A stretch of 64,000 bases of DNA from contig NC_009437.1 in NCBI RefSeq assembly GCF_000016545.1, positions 909,501-973,500 on the forward strand, in the 5' to 3' direction. Origin of the DNA: Caldicellulosiruptor saccharolyticus DSM 8903 (GTDB lineage Bacteria > Bacillota > Thermoanaerobacteria > Caldicellulosiruptorales > Caldicellulosiruptoraceae). Positions 9,399 through 17,948 of the stretch are shown here, one piece after another. Both the position numbers and the translations under genes were made by a program. The notes below the pieces were generated by a model, which saw only the letters and a list, made by a program, of their open reading frames with translations, searched no databases and was not told where the DNA came from. How positions within the stretch are numbered: the stretch's first letter is position 1; every line of letters starts with the position of its first letter.

Positions 9399-10897
9399 GA
9401 AGGAGTGAAAAACCAAGGATGAATTCCGCTGAAGAATTACTTAATATGCTAAGCTCAGATGACTATGTGATTCAAAAAGGAGCGATAGAGAATGCATTAC
9501 ATTTTAAAGAGCCTGTAGTAATTGATAAATTGATAGAACTTTTTATAAGCACTAATAACAAAATGATAGAAGAGCATATTGCAAAAGCATTAAAACAAAT
9601 AGGAGGAGAATATACAGTCGAGAAACTATTAAGGCTTTTAGACCATGATGAAGCAAGAGTAAGGACTTTTGCATACGAGGTCTTGTGCGAAATAGGATCA
9701 CATAATCTTCACGCTATCATAGCTGAAGCAGAAAATCCGGATAAGAACGTTAGAAAATTTATAGTTGATATATTAGGCGCTTTAAAAAACAAAGATGCAG
9801 TGCCAGCTTTACTAAAAAGGTTATCAGACGATGATGTAAATGTTATTCAAGGTGCGGTTGAAGCATTGGGGAACATCGGAGATGTTGAGGCACTAAAGAA
9901 AGTAGTGGAGTTTTTACCTTCGGCTCATTTGTGGGTGCAGTGGACAATCATTGAGAGCATAAAAAAAGTAAACGATGGTCAATTAGTTTCACAAGTTTTG
10001 AATCTGCCATGGGAAATTGAAAATGTCATATTTGATAGTATATTTGATATGGTAAGGGAAAGTGGTAATGTTGAAAATGTAGAGGATGCAATAAAGTTAT
10101 ATTTAAAACTTTCAACTCAGTTAAGGATAAAAGTGTTAGATACTATACACTCTATTTATCTAAGATCTGATAAGAGGAAACTTGAAGGTATTCTTACTGA
10201 TAGCAAGCTCTTTGATGAGATAAAAGGTATATTAATATATGGAACAAATTTACAAAAATATACAATCCTTAAATATCTTGGAGAGATAGAAGATGAAGAT
10301 TTTATTAACTTTATTAAAAACAAAGTGTTCGATGAAACGATTGAGATGAATATTATAAAGCTCTATTATACAGCGAATACTTTGAAAAAAAGAGAGTTGA
10401 TCAAGGTGTTCAAATATTTTAATAGACCAAAATTAGTGGAGCACATTAAAGAAATATTTAAAGGTGATGACAATATATTGAAGCTAAGTGCTTTGAGGAT
10501 TATGAGGAGAAATGGTATCAGGGAGGTAGCAGATATGTTACCTGAGGTTATGAAAGAAGAAGAACTTTTATCTGAGGTATTGAAGACTATCATTGAGCTT
10601 GATTTAAAGGAGCTATTCGAACAAGTTTACGACGAATATTTTAAAGCTGAAAGTGAAGATAAAAAACTTTTGATGCTTGAGTGTATGGTTGAACTAAGAC
10701 CAGATGATCCCAAAGTTATGGCTCTTATTAAAGATGAACTTACAAATGAATCGTTGGATGACAGCCAGATACTTAAGCTGTTACAGTTAATAGGAAAGAC
10801 TAACAATATGGAAGTATTTAGGGCACAACTTGAGTACTTGGTTAACCACCCTAATATGGAAGTTTCTATCGAAGCTCAAAGCCTTTTAACTAAATAG
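9395..10897 (+). CDS. HEAT-repeat protein of the chemosensory operon
   Basis: A 500-residue alpha-solenoid. HEAT/PBS-lyase-type repeats are clearest at residues 40-190, for example DKNVRKFIVDILGALKNKDA and VIQGAVEALGNIGDVEALKK. The rest is helical, with weaker repeats. There is no catalytic motif, signal peptide or membrane segment. The start overlaps the cheA stop (ATGA); an ATG at 9419 is an alternative. Translational coupling to cheA suggests it binds CheA or an array partner as a scaffold. That role is inference. Confidence 0.8.
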   Translation: MRRSEKPRMNSAEELLNMLSSDDYVIQKGAIENALHFKEPVVIDKLIELFISTNNKMIEEHIAKALKQIGGEYTVEKLLRLLDHDEARVRTFAYEVLCEIGSHNLHAIIAEAENPDKNVRKFIVDILGALKNKDAVPALLKRLSDDDVNVIQGAVEALGNIGDVEALKKVVEFLPSAHLWVQWTIIESIKKVNDGQLVSQVLNLPWEIENVIFDSIFDMVRESGNVENVEDAIKLYLKLSTQLRIKVLDTIHSIYLRSDKRKLEGILTDSKLFDEIKGILIYGTNLQKYTILKYLGEIEDEDFINFIKNKVFDETIEMNIIKLYYTANTLKKRELIKVFKYFNRPKLVEHIKEIFKGDDNILKLSALRIMRRNGIREVADMLPEVMKEEELLSEVLKTIIELDLKELFEQVYDEYFKAESEDKKLLMLECMVELRPDDPKVMALIKDELTNESLDDSQILKLLQLIGKTNNMEVFRAQLEYLVNHPNMEVSIEAQSLLTK

Positions 10898-10913
10898 CTC
10901 GAGGAGGAAAAAT

Positions 10914-11762
10914 ATGTTAACAGAAATTGTTCTTAACACTCATGAATGGAATACTGTGAGAGACTTTATATACCAAACAACAGGCCTATATTTTTCAGAC
11001 GACAAAAAGAGCTATATTCAAAAGAGATTAAAAATTGCAATGGATAATTTAGGTATAGCTGATTTTTGGGGATATTTAAAAAAACTCGAAACAGATAAAA
11101 ATGTTTTCAACAGGTTGTTAGAGCTAATTACAACGAATGAAACCTATTTTTTTAGAGACCTGGCCCAGCTTGATATGTTTTCAAAGGATGTTTTGCCTGA
11201 GCTTTTGAATAGGAAAGCTGCCCAAAAAGGTGACTTTAGATTAAAAATCTGGAGTGCAGGGTGCTCAACTGGTGAAGAACCATATACAATTGCAATCATT
11301 TTAAAAGAACGACTTGAGTATTTTGATGATTGGGATATTGAGATATTGGGAAGTGACATTTCAGAAAGAGTATTAAAGTTTGCTCAAGAGGCTGTGTATA
11401 TGCCAAGGTCTTTAAAGGATGTTCCAGAGTATATTCGGTTAAAATATTTTGAATATAATCCTTCACAGAAGGTGTATAAGCTCAAGGATAAAATAAAGAG
11501 ATTGGTCACGTTCAGATATTTAAATCTATATGACGAACATAAAATGAGGTTGATGAGAAACTATGATGTGATATTTTGCAGAAACGTCCTTATTTACTTT
11601 GATGAAGAATCCAGAAGAAAAGTGGTTGAATATTTCTATGATGCATTGAATCCTGGTGGTTATATCTTTTTGGGACATTCCGAGAGTATATTGCGAATTA
11701 CAAAAGCGTTTGAGATTGTTTATTTTGAGAATAATATAGCTTTTAGAAAACCTATAGCTTAA
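10914..11762 (+). CDS. cheR: CheR chemoreceptor methyltransferase
   Basis: Transfers methyl groups from S-adenosylmethionine to receptor glutamates. The 282-residue protein has the N-terminal helical domain, then TTNETYFFRD, the SAM-binding WSAGCSTGEEPYTIAI, a conserved VIFCRNVLIYFDEE and the C-terminal GGYIFLGHSES. The length is typical. The SD GAGGAGG is 7 bp before the ATG. Confidence 0.96.
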   Translation: MLTEIVLNTHEWNTVRDFIYQTTGLYFSDDKKSYIQKRLKIAMDNLGIADFWGYLKKLETDKNVFNRLLELITTNETYFFRDLAQLDMFSKDVLPELLNRKAAQKGDFRLKIWSAGCSTGEEPYTIAIILKERLEYFDDWDIEILGSDISERVLKFAQEAVYMPRSLKDVPEYIRLKYFEYNPSQKVYKLKDKIKRLVTFRYLNLYDEHKMRLMRNYDVIFCRNVLIYFDEESRRKVVEYFYDALNPGGYIFLGHSESILRITKAFEIVYFENNIAFRKPIA

Positions 11763-11788
11763 AAAATTATGGAGGGTGGAAATGAATT

Positions 11789-12160
11789 ATGCCAAAGATT
11801 TTAGTGGTTGATGATTCGCCTGTTGTAAAGAAAATTGTTACAACAACTCTTGTAAAAAAGGGATTTGAAGTAAGAGAAGCTTTAGACGGTGTGGCTGCGC
11901 TAGAGGTTCTACTAAATGAAAAAATTGATCTTGTTATTACAGACCTAAATATGCCAAAGATGGATGGCTTGCAGCTAACACGAGAAATAAGAAAAAATCC
12001 TGCTTATAAGAGAATTCCTGTTATAATGCTAACCACAAATCCTTCAGAGGAGCAAAAAGCCTTGGAGGCAGGGGCAAATCTGTATTTGAAAAAACCTGTC
12101 ACAAGTGAGGAATTGATTTCACATGTTCAGAAATTTTTGGGCATTGAAGTAAAGAGTTAA
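11789..12160 (+). CDS. cheY: CheY-like single-domain response regulator
   Basis: A 123-residue receiver domain only. It shows the acidic pocket VVDDS at residues 6-10, phosphoacceptor D52 (VITDLNMPKMDG), the conserved T of IMLTT and the K of LKKPV. It is followed 15 bp later by the Hpt-CheW gene, its probable phosphodonor partner along with CheA. Whether it acts on a flagellar motor, pili or another output cannot be told from this window. Confidence 0.94.
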   Translation: MPKILVVDDSPVVKKIVTTTLVKKGFEVREALDGVAALEVLLNEKIDLVITDLNMPKMDGLQLTREIRKNPAYKRIPVIMLTTNPSEEQKALEAGANLYLKKPVTSEELISHVQKFLGIEVKS

Positions 12161-12175
12161 GAAGGTGGGATTATT

Positions 12176-13180
12176 ATGTCTGATCAATTGTTTAGTAGTT
12201 CAGAACTTGAAGAGCTAAAAAAAGAGTTTGTTGTTGAGACGTATGAACATCTTGAGAACGCACAAGATGCTCTTTTGCAGCTTGAGAAGGACCCAGGCAA
12301 TTACGAAATCCTAAACTTTCTATTCAGGGAGATTCATTCAATAAAGGGTGGAGCAAATTTTTTGGGGTTGCAGGATATAATTAATGTATCTCACGAAATG
12401 GAGAGCGTCTTAGACAAGATGCGAAATTATGAGATATATCCTTCGAGTGATGTTGTTAATACTATTTTTGAAGGTATTGATATTATTAAGAAGTTAGTAA
12501 ATAATCTGGAGAATAATACAGAAGATAATATTGATCACATTTCCTATATAGAACGGTTAAGATTGATAAATAGCTTAAATCAACCACCAATTGAAAATGA
12601 TAATAGAAAATTAGAAAACAAAGAAGGCTTTAAGGCGTTTGGGGAATTTCAAACTCCAGAAATGTTAACAGATCCTAAAAGGAAAGATAGTGAATTTGAA
12701 AATTCTATCTACAGCGGGAATGATAATAGTATTGATGAAAACTCTTACTTAATGATTGTTTCGTTCGAATATGGAAATGTTACATATGGAATTGAAGTTG
12801 ACTTTGTAAAGGAGATAGTAAAACCAACAGACATTACATCTATACCTTTTGCGAATGACCATATAATGGGCCTTATGAACTTGCGGGGAGATGTTGTAAC
12901 AGTAGTTGATTTTGGAAAACTCTTGGGAGTTAAAAAAAGTGAAGCAGTTCATCATAAAGTTTTGATAATTAATTACCGTAATTTAACGTTTGGACTTTAT
13001 GTTGATAATGTTAAAGAGGTGATAAGCATACTTCCTGAGAATATTAAAGAACCAAATGTGGATCTTATTTCTTTAAGTGATATTTTAAAAGGAGTAGTTG
13101 AGAAAAATGGTGAGTTTATTCAGTTAATAGATCTTCAACAATTAGTAGACAAGTCAAGAGAAGATGCGGAGTTGGTATAA
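12176..13180 (+). CDS. Hpt-CheW fusion protein (detached CheA P1 module)
   Basis: Residues 1-125 form an Hpt domain with phosphoacceptor H54 in FREIHSIKGGANFLG. Residues about 190-325 form a CheW domain (MIVSFEYGNVTYGIEVDFV, MGLMNLRGDVVTVVDFGKLL). A polar linker joins them. There is no kinase domain. It supplies what the CheA at 7746 lacks, and the CheW domain would dock it in the same array. By domain logic CheA phosphorylates H54 in trans, and the CheY proteins at 11789 and 14200 take the phosphate. Split CheA proteins are known in Rhodobacter; the Hpt-CheW arrangement here is a distinct layout. Confidence 0.9.
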   Translation: MSDQLFSSSELEELKKEFVVETYEHLENAQDALLQLEKDPGNYEILNFLFREIHSIKGGANFLGLQDIINVSHEMESVLDKMRNYEIYPSSDVVNTIFEGIDIIKKLVNNLENNTEDNIDHISYIERLRLINSLNQPPIENDNRKLENKEGFKAFGEFQTPEMLTDPKRKDSEFENSIYSGNDNSIDENSYLMIVSFEYGNVTYGIEVDFVKEIVKPTDITSIPFANDHIMGLMNLRGDVVTVVDFGKLLGVKKSEAVHHKVLIINYRNLTFGLYVDNVKEVISILPENIKEPNVDLISLSDILKGVVEKNGEFIQLIDLQQLVDKSREDAELV

Positions 13181-14173
13181 ATGGAATGGTATCTAATTGT
13201 GATTATTGGGTTGTTAGTGATAACCATTTGTGAAGGATTATTGCTTGTAAAAAGGTCAAATGAAATAAATAAAATGATTGAATTTGTAAAATCGGAGAAG
13301 TATACAAATAGTATATCAGATACTTTTATTAGTGCCTATAAAAACAGAGTTGAATTAATAGAACAGAATTTTAAAGAGGAAATACTAAAGGTAAAAACTG
13401 AAAATGATTTCTTAAAAGAGGAATTAACAAAAATAAAAAAATTATCCTATGAGAAAGAAAGAGAGTTATTGGATCAATTAAAAACTGTTTTTGAGTCAAT
13501 TAAAGAATTAAAAGAGGCATTTAAGATAGTAGTTGATGAAATTAATAAGTCTTTGTTTACAAATTTAGAAGATATGAATCAACGGTCAAATAAAATCGGG
13601 GAGGATATTAAAAAAGGTAAAGAGCAAGTATCTAAGTCAGGAGAGGATATAAACGAACTATTAACCACAATACAAGGGTTATCAGAAAATGTTAGGAGTT
13701 TGTCAACACATATAGAGAGTATAAGCAAAATTACACAGATTATACACAATATAGTAAAAGAAATTTCTTTTATATCATTAAACGCTCAAATTGAGGCACG
13801 TAAGATAGAGAATTCTACAACGTTCAGCTTATTAGCATCTGAGATGAGAAGGCTTGCTGAAAGTGGCAAACAAAGCCTCAAAGAAGCAAATGATATTATT
13901 ACGAATATTATTACGAATATTAATTTAAATTGTGAACAAATAAGTGGCTTTGTTGACAAGGTTGAAGAGTTGAAAAAAAGGACTCATAAAATAACTGATG
14001 AGTTTGAATCTGTTTACCAGCTTGTTAGTTCTGTGTTGGATTATCAGGCTAAACTTTCAGAGCAAATAAAACAACATTTTGCAGGTATTCAAGAGATGGT
14101 CAGCATATTAGAGAATGTTTACAATGAAGGTATTAAGATTGTAGAAAATGCATCATTGATGGAAAAACAATAG
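13181..14173 (+). CDS. Membrane-anchored MCP-like protein with degenerate signalling tip
   Basis: The 330-residue protein has one N-terminal membrane segment (residues 4-22, LIVIIGLLVITICEGLLLV). Coiled coil follows to the end. A short receptor hairpin has the tip ISLNAQIEARKIE, then a degraded form of the [16 protein letters not shown] segment (LLASEMRRLAESG). There is no periplasmic sensor domain. The ATG directly abuts the TAA of the Hpt-CheW gene, so the two are probably translationally coupled. It may tether the array to the membrane or act as a minimal receptor. Confidence 0.8.
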   Translation: MEWYLIVIIGLLVITICEGLLLVKRSNEINKMIEFVKSEKYTNSISDTFISAYKNRVELIEQNFKEEILKVKTENDFLKEELTKIKKLSYEKERELLDQLKTVFESIKELKEAFKIVVDEINKSLFTNLEDMNQRSNKIGEDIKKGKEQVSKSGEDINELLTTIQGLSENVRSLSTHIESISKITQIIHNIVKEISFISLNAQIEARKIENSTTFSLLASEMRRLAESGKQSLKEANDIITNIITNINLNCEQISGFVDKVEELKKRTHKITDEFESVYQLVSSVLDYQAKLSEQIKQHFAGIQEMVSILENVYNEGIKIVENASLMEKQ

Positions 14174-14199
14174 AAGCTTTTTATGAAGTGAGGTTTGAT

Positions 14200-14658
14200 A
14201 TGAGAAAAGTAACTTTCCTTATTGTAGATGACTCACCTATGTGGAGAAAGGTAATAAAAAGATTTATTGAAGAAAAACTTGGTGGCAATATAGTTGGAGA
14301 GGCAAAGGATGGGATTGAAGCAATAGTGCTTTATAAAAAGTTAAAGCCTGATATCGTGACGATGGACATCGAAATGCCAAATTTAGACGGCATAAAGGCA
14401 CTTGAGGAGATATTAAATTTTGACAAGGATGCAAAAGTAATTATGATAAGCTCAAAAGGAGAAGAAGATGTAGTAAGAAAGGCTCTTTTAAAAGGTGCTC
14501 AGGATTTTATACGGAAAGATTTAAAACTTGAGAAGTGGGTAAAGAGATTTGAGAAGGTTATTAGAGAAATTAAAGGGAAAAAAGAGAATATGACATATAA
14601 TGTGTTTTCTGTTATTATCAGTTATATTAACAAACTTAAAAACAATAATAAGTCTTAA
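14200..14658 (+). CDS. CheY-like response regulator
   Basis: Receiver domain of 152 residues: VDDSP pocket, phosphoacceptor D56 (VTMDIEMPNLDG), S of MISSK, K of FIRKD, and about 25 extra basic residues at the C-terminus. The closest visible relative is the CheB receiver rather than the CheY at 11789. The start is ATG 14200 behind GTGAGG; a GTG 12 bp upstream is an alternative. It overlaps no gene but ends 25 bp before the GGDEF/EAL gene, to which it may pass the signal. Confidence 0.9.
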   Translation: MRKVTFLIVDDSPMWRKVIKRFIEEKLGGNIVGEAKDGIEAIVLYKKLKPDIVTMDIEMPNLDGIKALEEILNFDKDAKVIMISSKGEEDVVRKALLKGAQDFIRKDLKLEKWVKRFEKVIREIKGKKENMTYNVFSVIISYINKLKNNNKS

Positions 14659-14683
14659 ACAGCAAACAACAGGTGATGGTTAT

Positions 14684-16525
14684 ATGAGTTTTGGAAATGA
14701 GAAAGGTCAAGATATAATTCATAGAAAAGAGGTAGAGTTTTTTGTAAAAAATTTGAAGGATTATTTCAGTAACATAAATAAGTATGTAGTGATTTTATGG
14801 GATGAAGAAGGAATTATTTTGGAATTTAAAGAGAATGGTGGCAACTTACTGGGCTATACACCTGAGCAGATTGAAGGAAAAAAATGGCCAGATATCTTAA
14901 CGGACGGCAAAGACAAAGAACAAACTACAGAAATTAACAAAAAATTAGTAAATAGTAAGATAGTGAGATACTATATAAATTCCATAAAAGATGTAAATGG
15001 TACAAGCAAAATATTTTTATGGTGTAACTTGAAATTAGAGAACGTTCAAAGTGACAAGAAAATTTTTCTTTCAGTAGGTTTTAATTTGGATTCAATAGAC
15101 AATCTAAAAGAAAAAACTGATGAAAGTAAATTTGAGCTTGATACCCTCAATGAAAAAAAAGAAAACCTCGAATTCAAAGTAACTAAGGACGATTTAATTT
15201 TAAAGCAGAAAGATGATACAATAAGAGATTACAAGAGCAAATTAGAATTTTTAGCTTTTTATGATGAACTTACTGGATTGCCAAATAAAAACTCACTTAT
15301 TCGATGGTTGAATTTAAAGGTCAGTCAAATGGACTGTATTGACACATATTTGATATTTCTTGAAGTAAGAGATTTAGAAAAATTAAATGTCACGTATGGA
15401 TATGATTTAGTTGATGAATTAATTATACATATTAGCAAAAGAATAAAGGATATAGCAGGGGAAGGGAACAAAGCTTTTAAAATAGGATTTGATAGATTCG
15501 CAATAATTTGTAAAAGCGAGAACATTTCTGATTTTATTGAAAGGATGCTATCACAACTTTTGCTACCCTACAATGTGAATGGAAATTTAATAAGAGTAAA
15601 TTTCAATATAGGAGCTGCTCAAATTGAAAATTCAAATGAAGCCGCAGCAAACCTTATGAGAAGATGTGACTTAGCTTTAATCAAAGCGAAGGAGGAAGGA
15701 TTAAATGAATATGTGATATTTAAGCCGTCGATAGAAATTCAAACTTTAAAAGAGGGAATACTTGAAAGAGAACTTCGAAATGGAATAGAGTTAAATGAGT
15801 TTATTGTATTTTATCAACCGTTTGTAAAATTAGAAAATGATAAAATTTGTGGTTTTGAAGCTCTACTAAGATGGTATTATCTAAAGTCAGTATTTGTATC
15901 GCCTTTAGAATTTATTCCAGTGGCTGAAAAGTATGGCTTGATTATTGATTTAGGGAATATGGTATTAAAACAATCGTTGAAAGCTGGCAAAATTTTAAAG
16001 AAATATTATGATGATGAGTTTACAATTTCTATAAATATTTCTCCGAAACAATTTATTGACAAAAGATTTGTCAAAAATACAATTGAAATTCTGGAAAATG
16101 AAAAATTGCAGGACATACGGTTACGGTTTGAAATAACTGAGAAAGTGGCAATTGAAAATATTGACTATACAATCAGGATTATGAATGAATTTAAAAAATA
16201 CAATGTAACGTTTGCATTAGATGATTTTGGCGTGGAGTATTCGTCCTTAAACTATTTAAGGAAGTTACCAATAGAAGCTGTTAAAATTGATAAATCATTT
16301 GTTCAAGATATAAATGACCATGATACATATTTCATAGTTGAAACAATTGTTAAGCTTTGCAAAAAACTAAATTTAAAAACTGTTATAGAAGGAGTTGAAA
16401 CACAAAGGCAATATCAGATAATAAAAGAACTTGGTTGTGACTATGCACAAGGTTATTTTATAGCTAAGCCATTACCTATCAATGAATTGATAAATCTTGT
16501 CGGAAAATATAAAATATTGGAGTAG
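14684..16525 (+). CDS. PAS-GGDEF(degenerate)-EAL c-di-GMP phosphodiesterase
   Basis: A PAS-like sensor lies at residues 25-125 (LLGYTPEQIEGKKWPDIL), then a coiled coil. The GGDEF domain has YDELTGLPNK intact, but its active site reads GFDRF instead of GGDEF, so diguanylate cyclase activity is unlikely. The EAL domain is intact: FEALLRW, NISPKQF, EITE, DDFG, KIDKSF, EGVET and QGYF. Expected activity is cleavage of c-di-GMP to pGpG, perhaps with GTP as allosteric ligand of the GGDEF relic. ATG 14684 has an AGGTGAT SD; an upstream frame from 14600 overlaps the cheY gene and is less likely. Last gene of the operon. Confidence 0.9.
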   Translation: MSFGNEKGQDIIHRKEVEFFVKNLKDYFSNINKYVVILWDEEGIILEFKENGGNLLGYTPEQIEGKKWPDILTDGKDKEQTTEINKKLVNSKIVRYYINSIKDVNGTSKIFLWCNLKLENVQSDKKIFLSVGFNLDSIDNLKEKTDESKFELDTLNEKKENLEFKVTKDDLILKQKDDTIRDYKSKLEFLAFYDELTGLPNKNSLIRWLNLKVSQMDCIDTYLIFLEVRDLEKLNVTYGYDLVDELIIHISKRIKDIAGEGNKAFKIGFDRFAIICKSENISDFIERMLSQLLLPYNVNGNLIRVNFNIGAAQIENSNEAAANLMRRCDLALIKAKEEGLNEYVIFKPSIEIQTLKEGILERELRNGIELNEFIVFYQPFVKLENDKICGFEALLRWYYLKSVFVSPLEFIPVAEKYGLIIDLGNMVLKQSLKAGKILKKYYDDEFTISINISPKQFIDKRFVKNTIEILENEKLQDIRLRFEITEKVAIENIDYTIRIMNEFKKYNVTFALDDFGVEYSSLNYLRKLPIEAVKIDKSFVQDINDHDTYFIVETIVKLCKKLNLKTVIEGVETQRQYQIIKELGCDYAQGYFIAKPLPINELINLVGKYKILE

Positions 16526-16677
16526 AAGTACCTTTTATTCAATATGCATATTTTACATATAAGGGAATATCTGCACTTTTAAAAAAGTATTGTTTTGGTT
16601 AAATAAATAGTAGGTGTTCTTTTGCTCATTTTTTTATTTTAAAATGAGTAATTGTAATTAAGGAAGTGAATTTAAAA

Positions 16678-17304
16678 ATGTACTTCAAAGATAGAGTTGA
16701 TGCAGGAAAGAAATTAGCAGAAAAACTAAGATCATTTACTGAAAGGCAAGACGTGACACTTTTTGCTGTTCCAAGAGGTGGGATAGTTGTTGCAAAAGTG
16801 ATTGCAGACCAGCTTAAACTGCCTTTAGATATTGTCTTAGCAAAGAAGATTGGAGCACCTTTCAACAGAGAGTTTGCTATTGCAGCGGTTGATATAAACG
16901 GAGATATAGTTTTAAACACTGAGTACGTAGAATATTTTTCAATGAAAAAGGAATATATAGAACACCAAAAGAAAAGGGTTTTGAACAGCCTCAAACAACA
17001 GCTTATTAAGTACAGAGGAAAGCTGGAGTATGAGAGCTTGGAAAGCAAAATAGCAATAATAGTTGATGATGGCATAGCAACAGGGGCAACCACAAAAGCT
17101 TGCATAAGATTTCTTTCCAAATTGAATCCTAAACACATTTATATCGCAACTCCAGTGATTGCTCCATCAACACTAAAAGAATTTGAAAAAGAGTGTGATG
17201 GTATTTTTTATCTTATCAGCAGAGAACCTTTCTATGCAGTTGGTCAGTTTTATGTTGACTTTTCAGAAGTTTCAGAAGATAGTATTAAAAAGCTTTTGAG
17301 CTAA
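16678..17304 (+). CDS. Phosphoribosyltransferase family protein
   Basis: Type I PRTase fold of about 208 residues. The PRPP-binding loop is IIVDDGIATGATT near residue 120. The N-terminal loop is FAVPRGGIVVAKVIADQL, with LDIVLAKKIGAP after it. The sequence resembles the stand-alone phosphoribosyltransferases often placed next to dienelactone hydrolase-like genes rather than a purine salvage enzyme, so the substrate is unknown. ATG 16678 follows an AAGGAAG SD at 11 bp; a GTG at 16666 overlaps the SD. Probably monocistronic. Confidence 0.85.
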   Translation: MYFKDRVDAGKKLAEKLRSFTERQDVTLFAVPRGGIVVAKVIADQLKLPLDIVLAKKIGAPFNREFAIAAVDINGDIVLNTEYVEYFSMKKEYIEHQKKRVLNSLKQQLIKYRGKLEYESLESKIAIIVDDGIATGATTKACIRFLSKLNPKHIYIATPVIAPSTLKEFEKECDGIFYLISREPFYAVGQFYVDFSEVSEDSIKKLLS

Positions 17305-17334
17305 AAATTTTTAAGAGTTGTGTGCACAAAAATG

Positions 17335-17364
17335 TTAACATAAAGAAGGTTTTTGTGGTATTAT
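17335..17364 (+). promoter_or_regulatory. Candidate promoter for the HTH regulator operon
   Basis: TTAACA (17335-17340), 18-bp spacer, TATTAT (17359-17364), about 40 bp before the gene at 17404. Confidence 0.4.
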
Positions 17365-17403
17365 AGAATCAACAAGACTATGTTGTTAAAGTGGGATGAA
17401 AAG

Positions 17404-17928
17404 ATGGATTTTTATAGGATAGGTGATAAAGTCATAAGCCTTCAGAAGATAATTGATGAGGTTAAAAGAATTCTTGATCTGCGGCAAAAGGGGTTTTCAC
17501 AAATAGAGGTTGCTGAAAAGCTGAAAATTGATAGGTCATTTATTTCAAAGCTTGAGGGTCTGGGTGAGGTTAGAAAAGGCAAAAATATAGCAGCAATAGG
17601 TTTTCCTATAAAGAACAAACAAGAGGTTGAAGAAGTTTTGCAAAGTTATGGAATAAACTACTATCTATTGATGACAGAAGAAGAGAGAAATAATTTCATA
17701 AATTCACTTTCGGCAGCACAGCTTCTGAATATTATGGGAGAGTATATTAACAACTTTAAGAGTTTTGACATTGTAATTGCAATGGGTTCAGATTTCAGGC
17801 TCAATTGGTTCAAAGCTTTTTTGGATTGTGAGGTCATAACAATTCCCCTTGGGAAATCTCCTTTAAAGTATGATGTTGAAGTAGATATAGAGACTCTTAA
17901 GAAGATTTTGGATACAATTACACAGTAG
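17404..17928 (+). CDS. HTH-domain regulator, function unknown
   Basis: A 174-residue protein with an HTH at residues 23-50 (GFSQIEVAEKLKIDRSFISK), like the XRE/Trp-type fold. A C-terminal domain of about 110 residues has IAAIGFPIKNKQEVEEVL and FDIVIAMGSDFR, and could bind a small ligand. It lies 20 bp upstream of the quinate dehydrogenase-like gene and probably regulates or partners it. ATG 17404 is chosen over an upstream start at 17353, which lies inside the predicted -10 region. Confidence 0.75.
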   Translation: MDFYRIGDKVISLQKIIDEVKRILDLRQKGFSQIEVAEKLKIDRSFISKLEGLGEVRKGKNIAAIGFPIKNKQEVEEVLQSYGINYYLLMTEEERNNFINSLSAAQLLNIMGEYINNFKSFDIVIAMGSDFRLNWFKAFLDCEVITIPLGKSPLKYDVEVDIETLKKILDTITQ

Positions 17929-17948
17929 AAAAGAGGCGATGATTTTTA

